NCBI GenBank assembly: GCA_963703555.1
Contig: CAVPEV010000028.1
Location: 1-64,000, forward strand
Length of the DNA: 64,000 nucleotides
DNA from: CAVPEV01 sp963703555
GTDB taxonomy: Bacteria; Actinomycetota; Actinomycetes; Actinomycetales; Cellulomonadaceae
Direction: 5' to 3'
Shown here: positions 24,242 to 31,757 of the stretch, piece after piece
Position numbering within the stretch: the stretch's first letter is position 1
How the letters are laid out: every line of letters begins with the position of its first letter
The notes under the pieces: model-generated
Databases searched by the model: none
What the model saw: the letters and a program-made list of their open reading frames with translations, nothing else
What the model was told of the DNA's origin: nothing
Position numbers and translations under genes: made by a program

Positions 24242-24383
24242 GCTCGCCGCACCGCCGTCATGGCCCCATCGTCGCCCGGGTGGACGTCAAGGTGGGGTTA
24301 AGGCGCGGGCAAGGTTCCGCTTCCGAGGTGCGCCACGGGGACGGGCCCTCGTCGCCCGCAGGTCGATGGCCTAGCGTCGGGGT

Positions 24384-25064
24384 GTGGCCGACGTGCTCAT
24401 CGTCGAGGATGACGCGACGATCCGGACCGCGCTCGTGCGCGCCCTGACGGCGCGGGGGCACTCCACGATGACCTCGGCGACCGCGCTGGACGGGTTGCAG
24501 AGCCTGGTGGCGAACCCGCCGGACGTCGTGCTGCTCGACCTCGGGCTGCCCGACCTCGACGGCGACGCTGTGCTGGCGATGATCCGAGCGGTGAGCGACG
24601 TGCCGGTCATCGTGGTCAGTGCGCGGGACGACGGCGCGCAGATCGTCGCCCTCCTGGACGCCGGGGCGGACGACTACCTCGTCAAGCCGTTCGCCGCCGA
24701 CCAGCTGGACGCGCGGATCCGCGCCGTGCTGCGGCGGGCGGAACCGGCCAGGCCCGCCGGGCCGGTCACCGTCGGGGGCCTGGTCATCGACGTCCGCAGC
24801 CGGGAGGTCTCGCTCGACGGTTCATCGCTCGGCCTGAGTCCCCGGGAGTTCGACCTGCTCGCCTACCTCGCCGAGCACGCCGGCGAGGTGGTCAGCAAGC
24901 GTGAGCTGCTCGCCAAGGTGTGGAACCAGCCGTACGGGGGGTCCGACCGGACGGTGGACGTCCACCTGCACTGGTTGCGCCGCAAGCTCGGTGAGACCGC
25001 CGAGGCGCCGCGCTACGTGCACCGGATCCGCGGTGTCGGCGTCAAGCTCACCCCACCGCCATGA
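24384..25064 (+). CDS. OmpR/PhoB-family response regulator
   Basis: 226 residues from a GTG. The receiver domain (1-115) shows the acidic pair VEDD, phosphoacceptor Asp in VVLLDLGLPDLDG, the Thr/Ser switch in VIVVSARDD and Lys in DYLVKPF. The winged-helix output (130-226) ends in the usual TVDVHLHWLRRKLGE ... RIRGVGVKL. It overlaps the kinase gene by four bases (ATGA) and heads the electron-transfer operon, which is its likely target. Confidence 0.95.
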   Translation: MADVLIVEDDATIRTALVRALTARGHSTMTSATALDGLQSLVANPPDVVLLDLGLPDLDGDAVLAMIRAVSDVPVIVVSARDDGAQIVALLDAGADDYLVKPFAADQLDARIRAVLRRAEPARPAGPVTVGGLVIDVRSREVSLDGSSLGLSPREFDLLAYLAEHAGEVVSKRELLAKVWNQPYGGSDRTVDVHLHWLRRKLGETAEAPRYVHRIRGVGVKLTPPP

Positions 25065-26338
25065 GACGGCTGCTCGTCCGGTACGGGCTGGCGATGACGT
25101 CCGTCGTGCTGATCGCCTTCCTGGTGCCGTTGGGTCTGCTCGCCCGCTCCCTGGCGCAGGAGCGCGCGCTGAGCACGGCGCGCCAGGACGCGCAGAGCGT
25201 CGCAATGTTCGCCGGCGGGCTGGCCGAGGACGAGGTACAGCTGCGCGCAGCCGTCGAGGCCGTCAACCATGGCCAGCGCGCGACCACGGTGTTCCGCCCG
25301 GACGGCAGCACCGTCGGTGCGCCGGCGGTGCGGTCACCGGCCACCGAGCTGGCTTCCGCCGGGCGCGCTCTGACGGCGCGCACCGAGGGGGGGATCGAGG
25401 TGGCGCTGCCGGTCGGCGGCGCGGCCGGGATCACCGTCGTGCGCACGTTCGTGCCGGACGCCGAGCTGACCGCGGGCGTGCCGCGGGCCTGGGGGGTCCT
25501 CGCGACGGTCGGCGCCGTGCTGATGGCCGGCACCGCGGTGGCGGGTGACCGGATAGCGACCCGGCTGTCCCGGTCGGTGAGCGATCTGGCGCGGGTCGCC
25601 GAGCGGCTCGGGGCCGGCGAGCTGGATGCGCGTGTCGAGCCGTCGGGGCCGGTAGAGGTCGCGTCGGTGGGCGAGGTTCTCAACGGTCTGGGCGCACAGG
25701 TCGCCGGGCTGCTCGCCGAGGAGCGTGAGCTCCTCGCCGACCTGTCGCACCGGTTGCGCACGCCGATCACCGCGCTTCGGCTGGACGTCGACCTGCTCGA
25801 GGACGCCCAGGAGCGCGAACGGATGACGGCCCACGTCGACGACCTCGTCGCGTCGGTCGACACCATCATCCGCACGGCGCGCAGCCGCGACGCCGGGACG
25901 GCACCCGCTCGGTGCGACGCCGCCCAGGTCGTGCGAGCGCGGGCGACGTTCTGGCGCGTGCTGGCGACCGACCAGGGGAGGGGGCTCGAGGTCGACGTCC
26001 CCGCCGGGCCGGCTGCGGTGCCGGTCCGCGCCGAGGCGCTCGGTGCGGCCGTCGACGTGCTCGTCGACAACGTGTTCCGCCACAGCCCGGCCGGCACACC
26101 GTTCGCGCTGGAGGTCACGGTGGTCGGCGGCCGCGTCCACGTCGTGGTGGCCGACGCGGGCCCCGGCCTGGCCGGGCCGACGCTGGCCGAGCGTGGGCGC
26201 AGCGGTACCGGCTCGACGGGGCTGGGGCTCGACGTCGCCCGTCGCGCTGCCGAGAGCGCCGGGGGTCGCCTCGTGGTAGAGCCCCGGGCCGGTGCGCTGG
26301 GCGGAGCCCGCATCACCCTGGACCTGCCGACGGCTTAA
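25061..26338 (+). CDS. sensor histidine kinase
   Basis: 425 residues. Two membrane segments (about 10-30 and 140-165) bracket an extracellular sensor of ~110 residues with no recognised domain. A HAMP-like linker (DRIATRLSRSVSDLARVAER), H-box ADLSHRLRTPITALRLDVDLL and an ATPase domain with DVLVDNVFRHSPAGT and GTGSTGLGLDVARRAAES follow. The kinase autophosphorylates and passes phosphate to the response regulator encoded just before it. Translational coupling with that gene is clear. The stimulus could be redox state or metal supply, judged from the downstream genes. Confidence 0.94.
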   Translation: MRRLLVRYGLAMTSVVLIAFLVPLGLLARSLAQERALSTARQDAQSVAMFAGGLAEDEVQLRAAVEAVNHGQRATTVFRPDGSTVGAPAVRSPATELASAGRALTARTEGGIEVALPVGGAAGITVVRTFVPDAELTAGVPRAWGVLATVGAVLMAGTAVAGDRIATRLSRSVSDLARVAERLGAGELDARVEPSGPVEVASVGEVLNGLGAQVAGLLAEERELLADLSHRLRTPITALRLDVDLLEDAQERERMTAHVDDLVASVDTIIRTARSRDAGTAPARCDAAQVVRARATFWRVLATDQGRGLEVDVPAGPAAVPVRAEALGAAVDVLVDNVFRHSPAGTPFALEVTVVGGRVHVVVADAGPGLAGPTLAERGRSGTGSTGLGLDVARRAAESAGGRLVVEPRAGALGGARITLDLPTA

Positions 26339-26442
26339 CGCAGTCTTGTCCGATCGTTGCCCCGGCCCTGACCCGGCTGCTGTCACGGTGCTGGCTGTTC
26401 CACCGGCCAGCCGGCCACGTCCGCCGATCGGGAGGCACTGTG

Positions 26443-26862
26443 ATGATCTGGAAGACCCGCGCCGTCCTCGCCACGACGGCTTCCCTCGCCCTCGTCGGCG
26501 CAGGGGCTGCCGCGATGGCGTCCACCGAGGCCCCGCCGGGATCCGGCGCCGCGCCCGCAGCGGCTCCGGAAGGCGACCCGCAGGCAGCGCAGCTCGCCCA
26601 GTCGCTCGCCGAGCTGCAGGGTCAGATCGACGGGCTCGAGCGGTCCGTCGCTGCCGGTGACCTCGGGACCACGCAGCCCGGTTCCGACGCCGCCACCCCG
26701 CGGCGGACGTCGCAGCCGTCGCCCGCGGCGTCCGCATCCGGGCAAGGTCCTGCGGTCGTCGGGCCCGACGACTCCCACGTCGAGATCGGCGAGGGCGAGC
26801 CGGCGTCGGGGTACGGCGACGAGGGCTACCGGGAGGACGACCGCGGCGGTGACGATGACTGA
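26443..26862 (+). CDS. exported acidic coiled-coil protein, unknown function
   Basis: 139 residues from the ATG at 26443 (a GTG three bases earlier is alternative; GGAGG lies at 26431). Signal peptide AVLATTASLALVGAGAAAMAS, an Ala/Pro linker, one short coiled coil (AQLAQSLAELQGQIDGLERSV), then a Ser/Pro/Asp-rich acidic tail ending DDRGGDDD. No cofactor motif and no S/T-G-A-T flavinylation site is seen. It overlaps the next gene by eight bases. Being between the two-component genes and apbE, it may be an extracellular or periplasm-side partner of the electron carrier. Confidence 0.75.
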   Translation: MIWKTRAVLATTASLALVGAGAAAMASTEAPPGSGAAPAAAPEGDPQAAQLAQSLAELQGQIDGLERSVAAGDLGTTQPGSDAATPRRTSQPSPAASASGQGPAVVGPDDSHVEIGEGEPASGYGDEGYREDDRGGDDD

Positions 26863-27304
26863 CCGCCGCCGCGGGCGCCAGCCCGTCGCGCTGGCCCTGG
26901 TCCCGCTGGCCGCCGGGGTGTTTGGTGGCGGTCTGGCGTGGGCCGACGGGCACGACCCGCTGGCTGCGGCGGCGGTCGGGGCGTCGGCTGCACCGACGGC
27001 GCAGCCGACGGTCGACCCCACGGTCACCGTTCTGGCCGCGCAGGTGGAGCAGGCCCGGGCCGGGGTCGCCGCACTGCAGGCGACGCTGGACCAGCGCGCC
27101 GCCGCGGTGGCGGCGCAGGCCGGTGCGCAGGGGTCGGTGGGTGCGCAGGTGCCCGCGCAGTCGCGGGCCGGCGCCCAGCCGCAGGCGGCCGCCCCTGCCC
27201 CGGCTGCGGCCCCCGCCCCGGCTGCGGCCCCGGCCCCTGCTGCCGCGCCGGCACCGGCGCCCCCGCCCCCGGCCACCCACACGACGACGCGGGCGTCCGG
27301 ATGA
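26855..27304 (+). CDS. exported Ala/Pro-rich coiled-coil protein, unknown function
   Basis: 149 residues. Hydrophobic export segment (PVALALVPLAAGVFGGGLAWA), a predicted coiled coil (VTVLAAQVEQARAGVAALQA), then repeats of APAPAA in a Pro/Ala tail and a His/Thr end. The design copies that of the preceding gene, so the two may be a pair that spans the wall. The apbE start overlaps its stop (ATGA). No FMN-binding domain, haem motif or cysteine is visible. A GTG at 26849 is an alternative start. Confidence 0.7.
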   Translation: MTDRRRGRQPVALALVPLAAGVFGGGLAWADGHDPLAAAAVGASAAPTAQPTVDPTVTVLAAQVEQARAGVAALQATLDQRAAAVAAQAGAQGSVGAQVPAQSRAGAQPQAAAPAPAAAPAPAAAPAPAAAPAPAPPPPATHTTTRASG

Positions 27305-28317
27305 GCGCGGCGAGCGCGTCGGCCGCGCCGGTCGACCTGGCCCGCACGTTCCGGGCGATGGCCAGCACGGTCGAGCTGCACGTCGTGGACGCCGTGGCGG
27401 GCGCCGAGCGGGCCCTCGACCGGGCGGAGGCCGCCGTCCGGGTCGTCGAGGAGCACTGCTCGCGGTTCGATCCGACCAGCGCCCTGTCCCGTGCCAACCT
27501 GGAGCCGGACGTCTGGCACCTGGTCCCCGGTGTCCTCGCCGACGCCGTCGCCGAGGCGGCGCGCGCGCACCGGGCGACGGCCGGCCTGTTCGACCCGCGC
27601 GTGCTGGAGGTGCTCGTCCGGTGGGGGTACGACCGGAGCCTGCCGTTCGCCGACGGTCCCGTGCAGCGACCGGGGGAGCCGGAGCTGCCCCGCCCGGCGG
27701 AGCCGCCCGCAGTCTCCCCGGCTGACGGGTGGCAGGGTTCCCGCGGGCCGTGGCGCCCGTGCATCGAGCCCGGGACCGGGGACCGCCGGGTGCACCTCGG
27801 CGGCAGCGGGGTCGACCTGGGCGGCATCGGCAAGGGCATCGCGGTCCGGCTGGCGGCGGCCGAGCTCGCCGCGGCCGGCGGGTCCTACCTCGTCGACGCC
27901 GGTGGTGACCTGGCCCTCGGCGGGCCGGGCCCGGACGGCACAGGGTGGCGGGTCGGGGTGGAGGATCCTGCCGGCGGCGTGGAACCCCTGCTGGTGCTCG
28001 AGCTGGCCGATACGGCGTGCGCGACCTCCTCCACCCGGCTGCGCCGCTGGCGCGCCGGCGGCGCGGAGGTCCACCACCTCGTCGACCCGCGCTCCGCCCG
28101 TCCCGGGGGCGACGGCCTGGCGTCGGTCACCGTCGTCGCGCCGGATCCGGCGTGGGCCGAGGTGTGGAGCAAGACGCTGTTCCTCGCGGGGCCCGGCGAC
28201 GTCCGCACCCGTGCCGAGGACCTCGGGCTGGCGGCGGCCTGGGTGGGCGACGACGGGACGATCGGCGTGTCCTCCGCGATGGTCGGTGCGGTCCTGTGGA
28301 GGAGGAGCGATGCCTGA
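27301..28317 (+). CDS. apbE: FAD:protein FMN transferase (ApbE family)
   Basis: 338 residues. The order of motifs matches ApbE: RTFRAMASTVELHVVD near the start, the flavin-binding VHLGGSGVDLGGIGKGIAV, the metal/phosphate site YLVDAGGDLALGG, ATSSTRLRRW and HHLVDPRSARPGG. ApbE attaches FMN covalently to a Thr or Ser in S/T-G-A-T-type motifs of extracytoplasmic flavoproteins. No signal peptide or lipobox is present, so this copy may act inside the cell or use another export route. No FMN-bind target is encoded nearby. It overlaps both neighbours. Confidence 0.9.
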   Translation: MSAASASAAPVDLARTFRAMASTVELHVVDAVAGAERALDRAEAAVRVVEEHCSRFDPTSALSRANLEPDVWHLVPGVLADAVAEAARAHRATAGLFDPRVLEVLVRWGYDRSLPFADGPVQRPGEPELPRPAEPPAVSPADGWQGSRGPWRPCIEPGTGDRRVHLGGSGVDLGGIGKGIAVRLAAAELAAAGGSYLVDAGGDLALGGPGPDGTGWRVGVEDPAGGVEPLLVLELADTACATSSTRLRRWRAGGAEVHHLVDPRSARPGGDGLASVTVVAPDPAWAEVWSKTLFLAGPGDVRTRAEDLGLAAAWVGDDGTIGVSSAMVGAVLWRRSDA

Positions 28318-29038
28318 CAGGACCCCAGCGTCCCGTCCGGGCCCGGTCGCGACCGGCGGGGCCGCCGTGCTCGTCCTGGCCGGTGCCGCGGCGGTCGGCA
28401 GTGCGGCGTGGCTCGTCGTCGACACGACCCGGGGCTCCGCGGTCACCTGGGTGCTCGGGCGGGCCGCCGGCCTGGCGTCGTACGTGCTGCTCGTGCTCCT
28501 CGTGGCGTCCGGCCTGCTGCTCGCCCACCCGTGGGCCCGGGGCCTGCGCCGGCCGACGGCGTCCACCCGGCTCGCGCTGCACTCCGCGCTGGCCACCTTC
28601 ACGCTGGCGTTCACCGCGCTGCACGTCGTGGCGCTGGCGGTGGACCCGTGGGCACAGGTCGGGTGGCGGGGTGCGGTCCTGCCCATGGTGTCCGGGTACC
28701 GGCCGGTGGCGGTCACGCTCGGCGTGCTGGCCCTGTGGGCAGGGCTGATCACGGGGATCACCGCCCGGTTCGCCGGCCGGCTCCTCGGGCGGGCATGGTG
28801 GCCGATCCACAAGGTGGCGGCGGTGAGCCTGGGCCTGGTCTGGATGCACGGCGTGCTCGCCGGCTCGGACGTGGGTGCGTTGCGGGTGTTCTACCTCGCC
28901 TCGGGTCTGGCCGTGCTCGGGCTGGCGGTCACCCGGTACGCCGCTCCGACGCCGGCGGACCGGGTCGACGAGCTGACCGATGAGCTCGCGCGGACGTCGC
29001 CCCCCGCCCTGGTGCCCCGGCGGGGGGTGCCGCGATGA
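28310..29038 (+). CDS. ferric-reductase-like transmembrane protein (haem-bearing)
   Basis: 242 residues with six membrane segments. Paired histidines typical of b-haem ferric reductase domains appear in LALHSALATFTLAFTALHVV (H-x(13)-H) and in WWPIHKVAAVSLGLVWMHGV (H-x(12)-H), so two stacked haems across the membrane are likely. There is no FAD/NAD-binding tail; electrons would come from the Fe-S proteins encoded next. GGAGGAG precedes the ATG. It overlaps apbE by eight and the next gene by four bases. Confidence 0.88.
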   Translation: MPDRTPASRPGPVATGGAAVLVLAGAAAVGSAAWLVVDTTRGSAVTWVLGRAAGLASYVLLVLLVASGLLLAHPWARGLRRPTASTRLALHSALATFTLAFTALHVVALAVDPWAQVGWRGAVLPMVSGYRPVAVTLGVLALWAGLITGITARFAGRLLGRAWWPIHKVAAVSLGLVWMHGVLAGSDVGALRVFYLASGLAVLGLAVTRYAAPTPADRVDELTDELARTSPPALVPRRGVPR

Positions 29039-30348
29039 CCGACACGGCGACCCGACCGATCCCGCTCGTCGCCCGACGCAGCGTCCACGACCGGTCGCCC
29101 GCCCGCGCGGGCGGCGCGGCGCGGTTGCTGCTGGACGGGGCGTGGCTGGCACCTGCGGGCCCGGCAGACCCGCTCGGGCCCGCGGTCACGGAGGGCCTCG
29201 CGGAGCACCTGGCGCGATGGGGGGAGCGACCGCGTGGTTCGGCGGCGCTGCTCGACCTCGTCGAGGCGGCAGGCCTGTCCGGGCACGGGGGAGCCCACGT
29301 GCCGGCCACGGCGAAGTGGCTGCGGGCGTTGCGTGCCACCGGCCCGCTCACCCTCGTGGCCAACGCCGCGGAGAGCGAACCGGTCAGTGCCAAGGACGGC
29401 ACGCTGTTGCGCCAGCGCCCCCACCTGGTGCTCGACGGCCTGCTGCTGGTCGCCGAGGCGCTGCGGGCCAGCCGCGTCGTCGTGTGGCTGCACGGGGACG
29501 ACGACGGCGGCCGCCGGGTCCTCCGGCGCGCCCTGGCCGAGCGGGTGCACCTGCACGACGGCGGCCGCCGGGTCGAGGTGGTCAGTGGCCCGGCGCACTA
29601 CCTGGCGGGGGAGTCCAGCGCCATCGTGCACGCACTCGCCGGTGGGCCTGCGCTGCCCACGGCGCGGCGGGGCGACCATCGAGCGGGGTCGCGCTCGCTC
29701 GTGCACAACGTCGAGACGCTCGCCCGCGTCGCCCTCCTGGCTCGCGGCGAGACGGCGGTGGCGACCCGGCTGCTCACCGTGTGGATGCCGCGCGGCAGGG
29801 CCGTGCTCGAGGTCGCGGCCGGGGAGTCGCTGGACGGCGTGCTCGCCGATGTCGGCTGGCCGACGCAGGAGCGGCCGTCGGCGGCCCTGCTCGGCGGGTA
29901 CGGCGGCGAGTGGGTGCGCTGGGAGCGCGTCGCAGACCTGCCCGTCGACGAGGACGCCCTGCGCGGCGCGGGCCTGAGCCTCGGCGCGGGCGTGGTCCTT
30001 CCGCTGCCGGCGCAGACCTGTGGCCTGACCCAGACGGTGGCCATGGTGGACTACCTGGCCTCGATGAGCGCACGCCAGTGCGGGCCGTGCCTGTTCGGGC
30101 TGCCGGCGATCGCGGACGGGCTGGCCGCGCTCGTCGCCGGCCGGGGGTCCTCCGACGGCTGGGACCAGCTCCGGGAGGACGTCGGCGCGGTCCGCGGTCG
30201 GGGCGCGTGCCACCACCCCGACGGCGCCACACGGCTGGTCGCCTCGGCCGTCGCGACCTTCGCCGACGACCTGGCCGCCCACGCGGCGGGCCGGCCCTGC
30301 TGGGCTGCCGGCCACGGTGTCCTGCCCCTGCCCGGGGTGCCGCGGTGA
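29035..30348 (+). CDS. NuoF/RnfC-like Fe-S flavoprotein, atypical
   Basis: 437 residues. GLSGHGGAHVPATAKWLRAL followed by VANAAESEPVSAKDGTLL matches the FMN/NADH-binding region of NuoF (usual form GRGGAGFPTGxKW ... CNADEGEPG), though several glycines are changed. A beta-grasp SLBB-like segment follows (WMPRGRAVLEVAAGESLDGV). The C-terminal Fe-S site reads ARQCGPC and later GACHHPDG: the CxxCxxC of NuoF has lost its first Cys (Ala). It probably feeds electrons to the membrane haem protein. Overlaps both neighbours by four bases. Confidence 0.82.
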   Translation: MTDTATRPIPLVARRSVHDRSPARAGGAARLLLDGAWLAPAGPADPLGPAVTEGLAEHLARWGERPRGSAALLDLVEAAGLSGHGGAHVPATAKWLRALRATGPLTLVANAAESEPVSAKDGTLLRQRPHLVLDGLLLVAEALRASRVVVWLHGDDDGGRRVLRRALAERVHLHDGGRRVEVVSGPAHYLAGESSAIVHALAGGPALPTARRGDHRAGSRSLVHNVETLARVALLARGETAVATRLLTVWMPRGRAVLEVAAGESLDGVLADVGWPTQERPSAALLGGYGGEWVRWERVADLPVDEDALRGAGLSLGAGVVLPLPAQTCGLTQTVAMVDYLASMSARQCGPCLFGLPAIADGLAALVAGRGSSDGWDQLREDVGAVRGRGACHHPDGATRLVASAVATFADDLAAHAAGRPCWAAGHGVLPLPGVPR

Positions 30349-30632
30349 GGCGCCGCGGAGCCGGCCACCCGGTGCTGGGGGTGGACCCGGTCGCCTGCGA
30401 CGGCATCGGACTGTGCGCACAGCTCGCCGGCGCGGTCGTGGACCTCGACCGGTGGGGCTTTCCGGTGCTCGCTGCCCACCTGCCCCCCCGGGACGTCCGG
30501 GCCGCCCGGCGGGCCGTCGCGGCGTGCCCGCGGCATGCCCTGTGGATCCAGGAGCCCGACCCCGCCGAGCTGCCGCCGTCCGCACGTCCCGGAACGGTGC
30601 CCACGCCCCGGCCGGAGGCCGGGCTGCACTGA
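30345..30632 (+). CDS. small ferredoxin, single cluster
   Basis: 95 residues from a GTG overlapping the preceding stop (GTGA). VDPVACDGIGLCAQLAGAVV and RRAVAACPRHALWI give C-x5-C ... C-P, the three-cysteine pattern of actinobacterial 3Fe-4S ferredoxins. As last gene of the operon it is the probable soluble electron donor or acceptor for the NuoF-like protein. It converges with deoD, only 21 bases away. Confidence 0.88.
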   Translation: MRRRGAGHPVLGVDPVACDGIGLCAQLAGAVVDLDRWGFPVLAAHLPPRDVRAARRAVAACPRHALWIQEPDPAELPPSARPGTVPTPRPEAGLH

Positions 30633-30653
30633 CCGGCTCCGTGCGCTCGGCTG

Positions 30654-31376
30654 TCAGGCCGTGGCGAACGCCGCCAGACCCAGCCGGACCGCGCGGTCGA
30701 ACAGCAGCTCGCGCTCGGCGGCCGGCAGGGCGGCATCGCGGAACAGCAGGTCGGAGATGGTGCAGATGGCCAACGCCTGGCCACCCTCGGCGTCCGCCAC
30801 CGCGTACAGGCCGGCGGCCTCCATCTCCACGGCCAGCGTGCCGTGCCGGACGAGCAGCTCGACGGTGCTCGGTCGGTCGGCGTAGAACGCGTCCGAGGAC
30901 AGCACGGCGCCCACGTGCACGCCGGCCGGTGCGGCGCCGGGGCGCAGGCCGGCCGCCGCCGCCGCCGCAACCGCCAGCGCGAAGGCCGGTGCGTGGCTGT
31001 AGTGGATGCCCGGGATGCGGTGGGCGGACATCGCCGAGTCGGTGTGCGCGGCGCTGGCGATGACCACGTCACCGAGCTGCAGGTCCGGCGCGAGCCCGCC
31101 GGCGGTCCCGATCCGGATGATCCGCCGCACCCCGTAGAACCGGTACAGCTCCGTGGCATAGATGCTGATGGACGGCATGCCCATGCCCGACGCCAGGACG
31201 GACACCGGGCGCCCGTCGACGGTGCCGGTGAACCCGAAGATGCCCCGGACCTCGGTGACCAGCCGGGCATCGTCCAGCACGGTCTCGGCGATGCGGCGGG
31301 CGCGACGCGGGTCGCCGGGCATGAGGACGTCCGCGGCGAAGTCGCCCGGCTGGGCGCTGATGTGCGGGGTGGCCAT
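30654..31376 (-). CDS. deoD: purine-nucleoside phosphorylase, DeoD type
   Basis: 240 residues. ATPHISAQPGDFAADVLMPGDPRRARRIAE is the DeoD opening with the active-site His and phosphate-binding Arg; VLASGMGMPSISIYATEL, RIGTAGGL, VEMEAAGLYAVAD and TISDLLFRD complete the trimeric/hexameric PNP family signature, with the catalytic Asp in the last. It splits purine nucleosides with phosphate into base and ribose-1-phosphate in the cytoplasm. Alone on its strand and divergent from the ABC importer. Confidence 0.95.
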   Translation of the reverse strand: MATPHISAQPGDFAADVLMPGDPRRARRIAETVLDDARLVTEVRGIFGFTGTVDGRPVSVLASGMGMPSISIYATELYRFYGVRRIIRIGTAGGLAPDLQLGDVVIASAAHTDSAMSAHRIPGIHYSHAPAFALAVAAAAAAGLRPGAAPAGVHVGAVLSSDAFYADRPSTVELLVRHGTLAVEMEAAGLYAVADAEGGQALAICTISDLLFRDAALPAAERELLFDRAVRLGLAAFATA

Positions 31377-31757
31377 GAGTCATGACATCACGACCTGCGA
31401 GCCTGCTGCGCCGGGGTGGTTCGGTTGGCCTCTCCGGCGGGTCGCCATCGCGATCCTCGCGTCGATCGACGGGCTCCGTTGGCCACCCTGAGTCTCATCG
31501 GGCGCGCTCTGGCGACCTACGGGTGGGACTCGCTGGCGAACCTGGGCACTGTCGTGACGTCGCATTCCGGGCCGTCGCCGCCGTCATCGGCAGGGTGTCC
31601 GCGCAGCGGTGACCTGCGGGAGCGGCGAGCCCCCGGCAGCCACCTGTGGTCCACCGGTCCGACGCCTTGCACCCGTCGATGTAAGCGCATAGATTGACGC
31701 CGACGGGCGCCGTGCGGTGCCGCCCACGTGACGATGACGACACGAAGGAGAACCCCG
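31377..31757. other. control region between deoD and the ABC importer
   Basis: About 380 bases without a supportable gene. It holds a LacI/GalR-type half-palindrome (31680-31693) and must contain promoters for deoD and the importer. Nothing else stands out. Confidence 0.5.
31680..31693. promoter_or_regulatory. LacI/GalR-family operator-like site
   Basis: TGTAAGCGCATAGA matches 12 of 14 positions of the general LacI/GalR palindrome TGTAAGCGCTTACA, with the central CG intact. It lies 64 bases before the importer ATG, a usual position for repression. No LacI gene is adjacent. Confidence 0.4.

Noticed and set aside
26443..27304. Exported proteins as FMN-binding ApbE substrates
   Set aside because: No S/T-G-A-T motif or FMN-bind domain; the nearest text (GSDAATP) does not fit.
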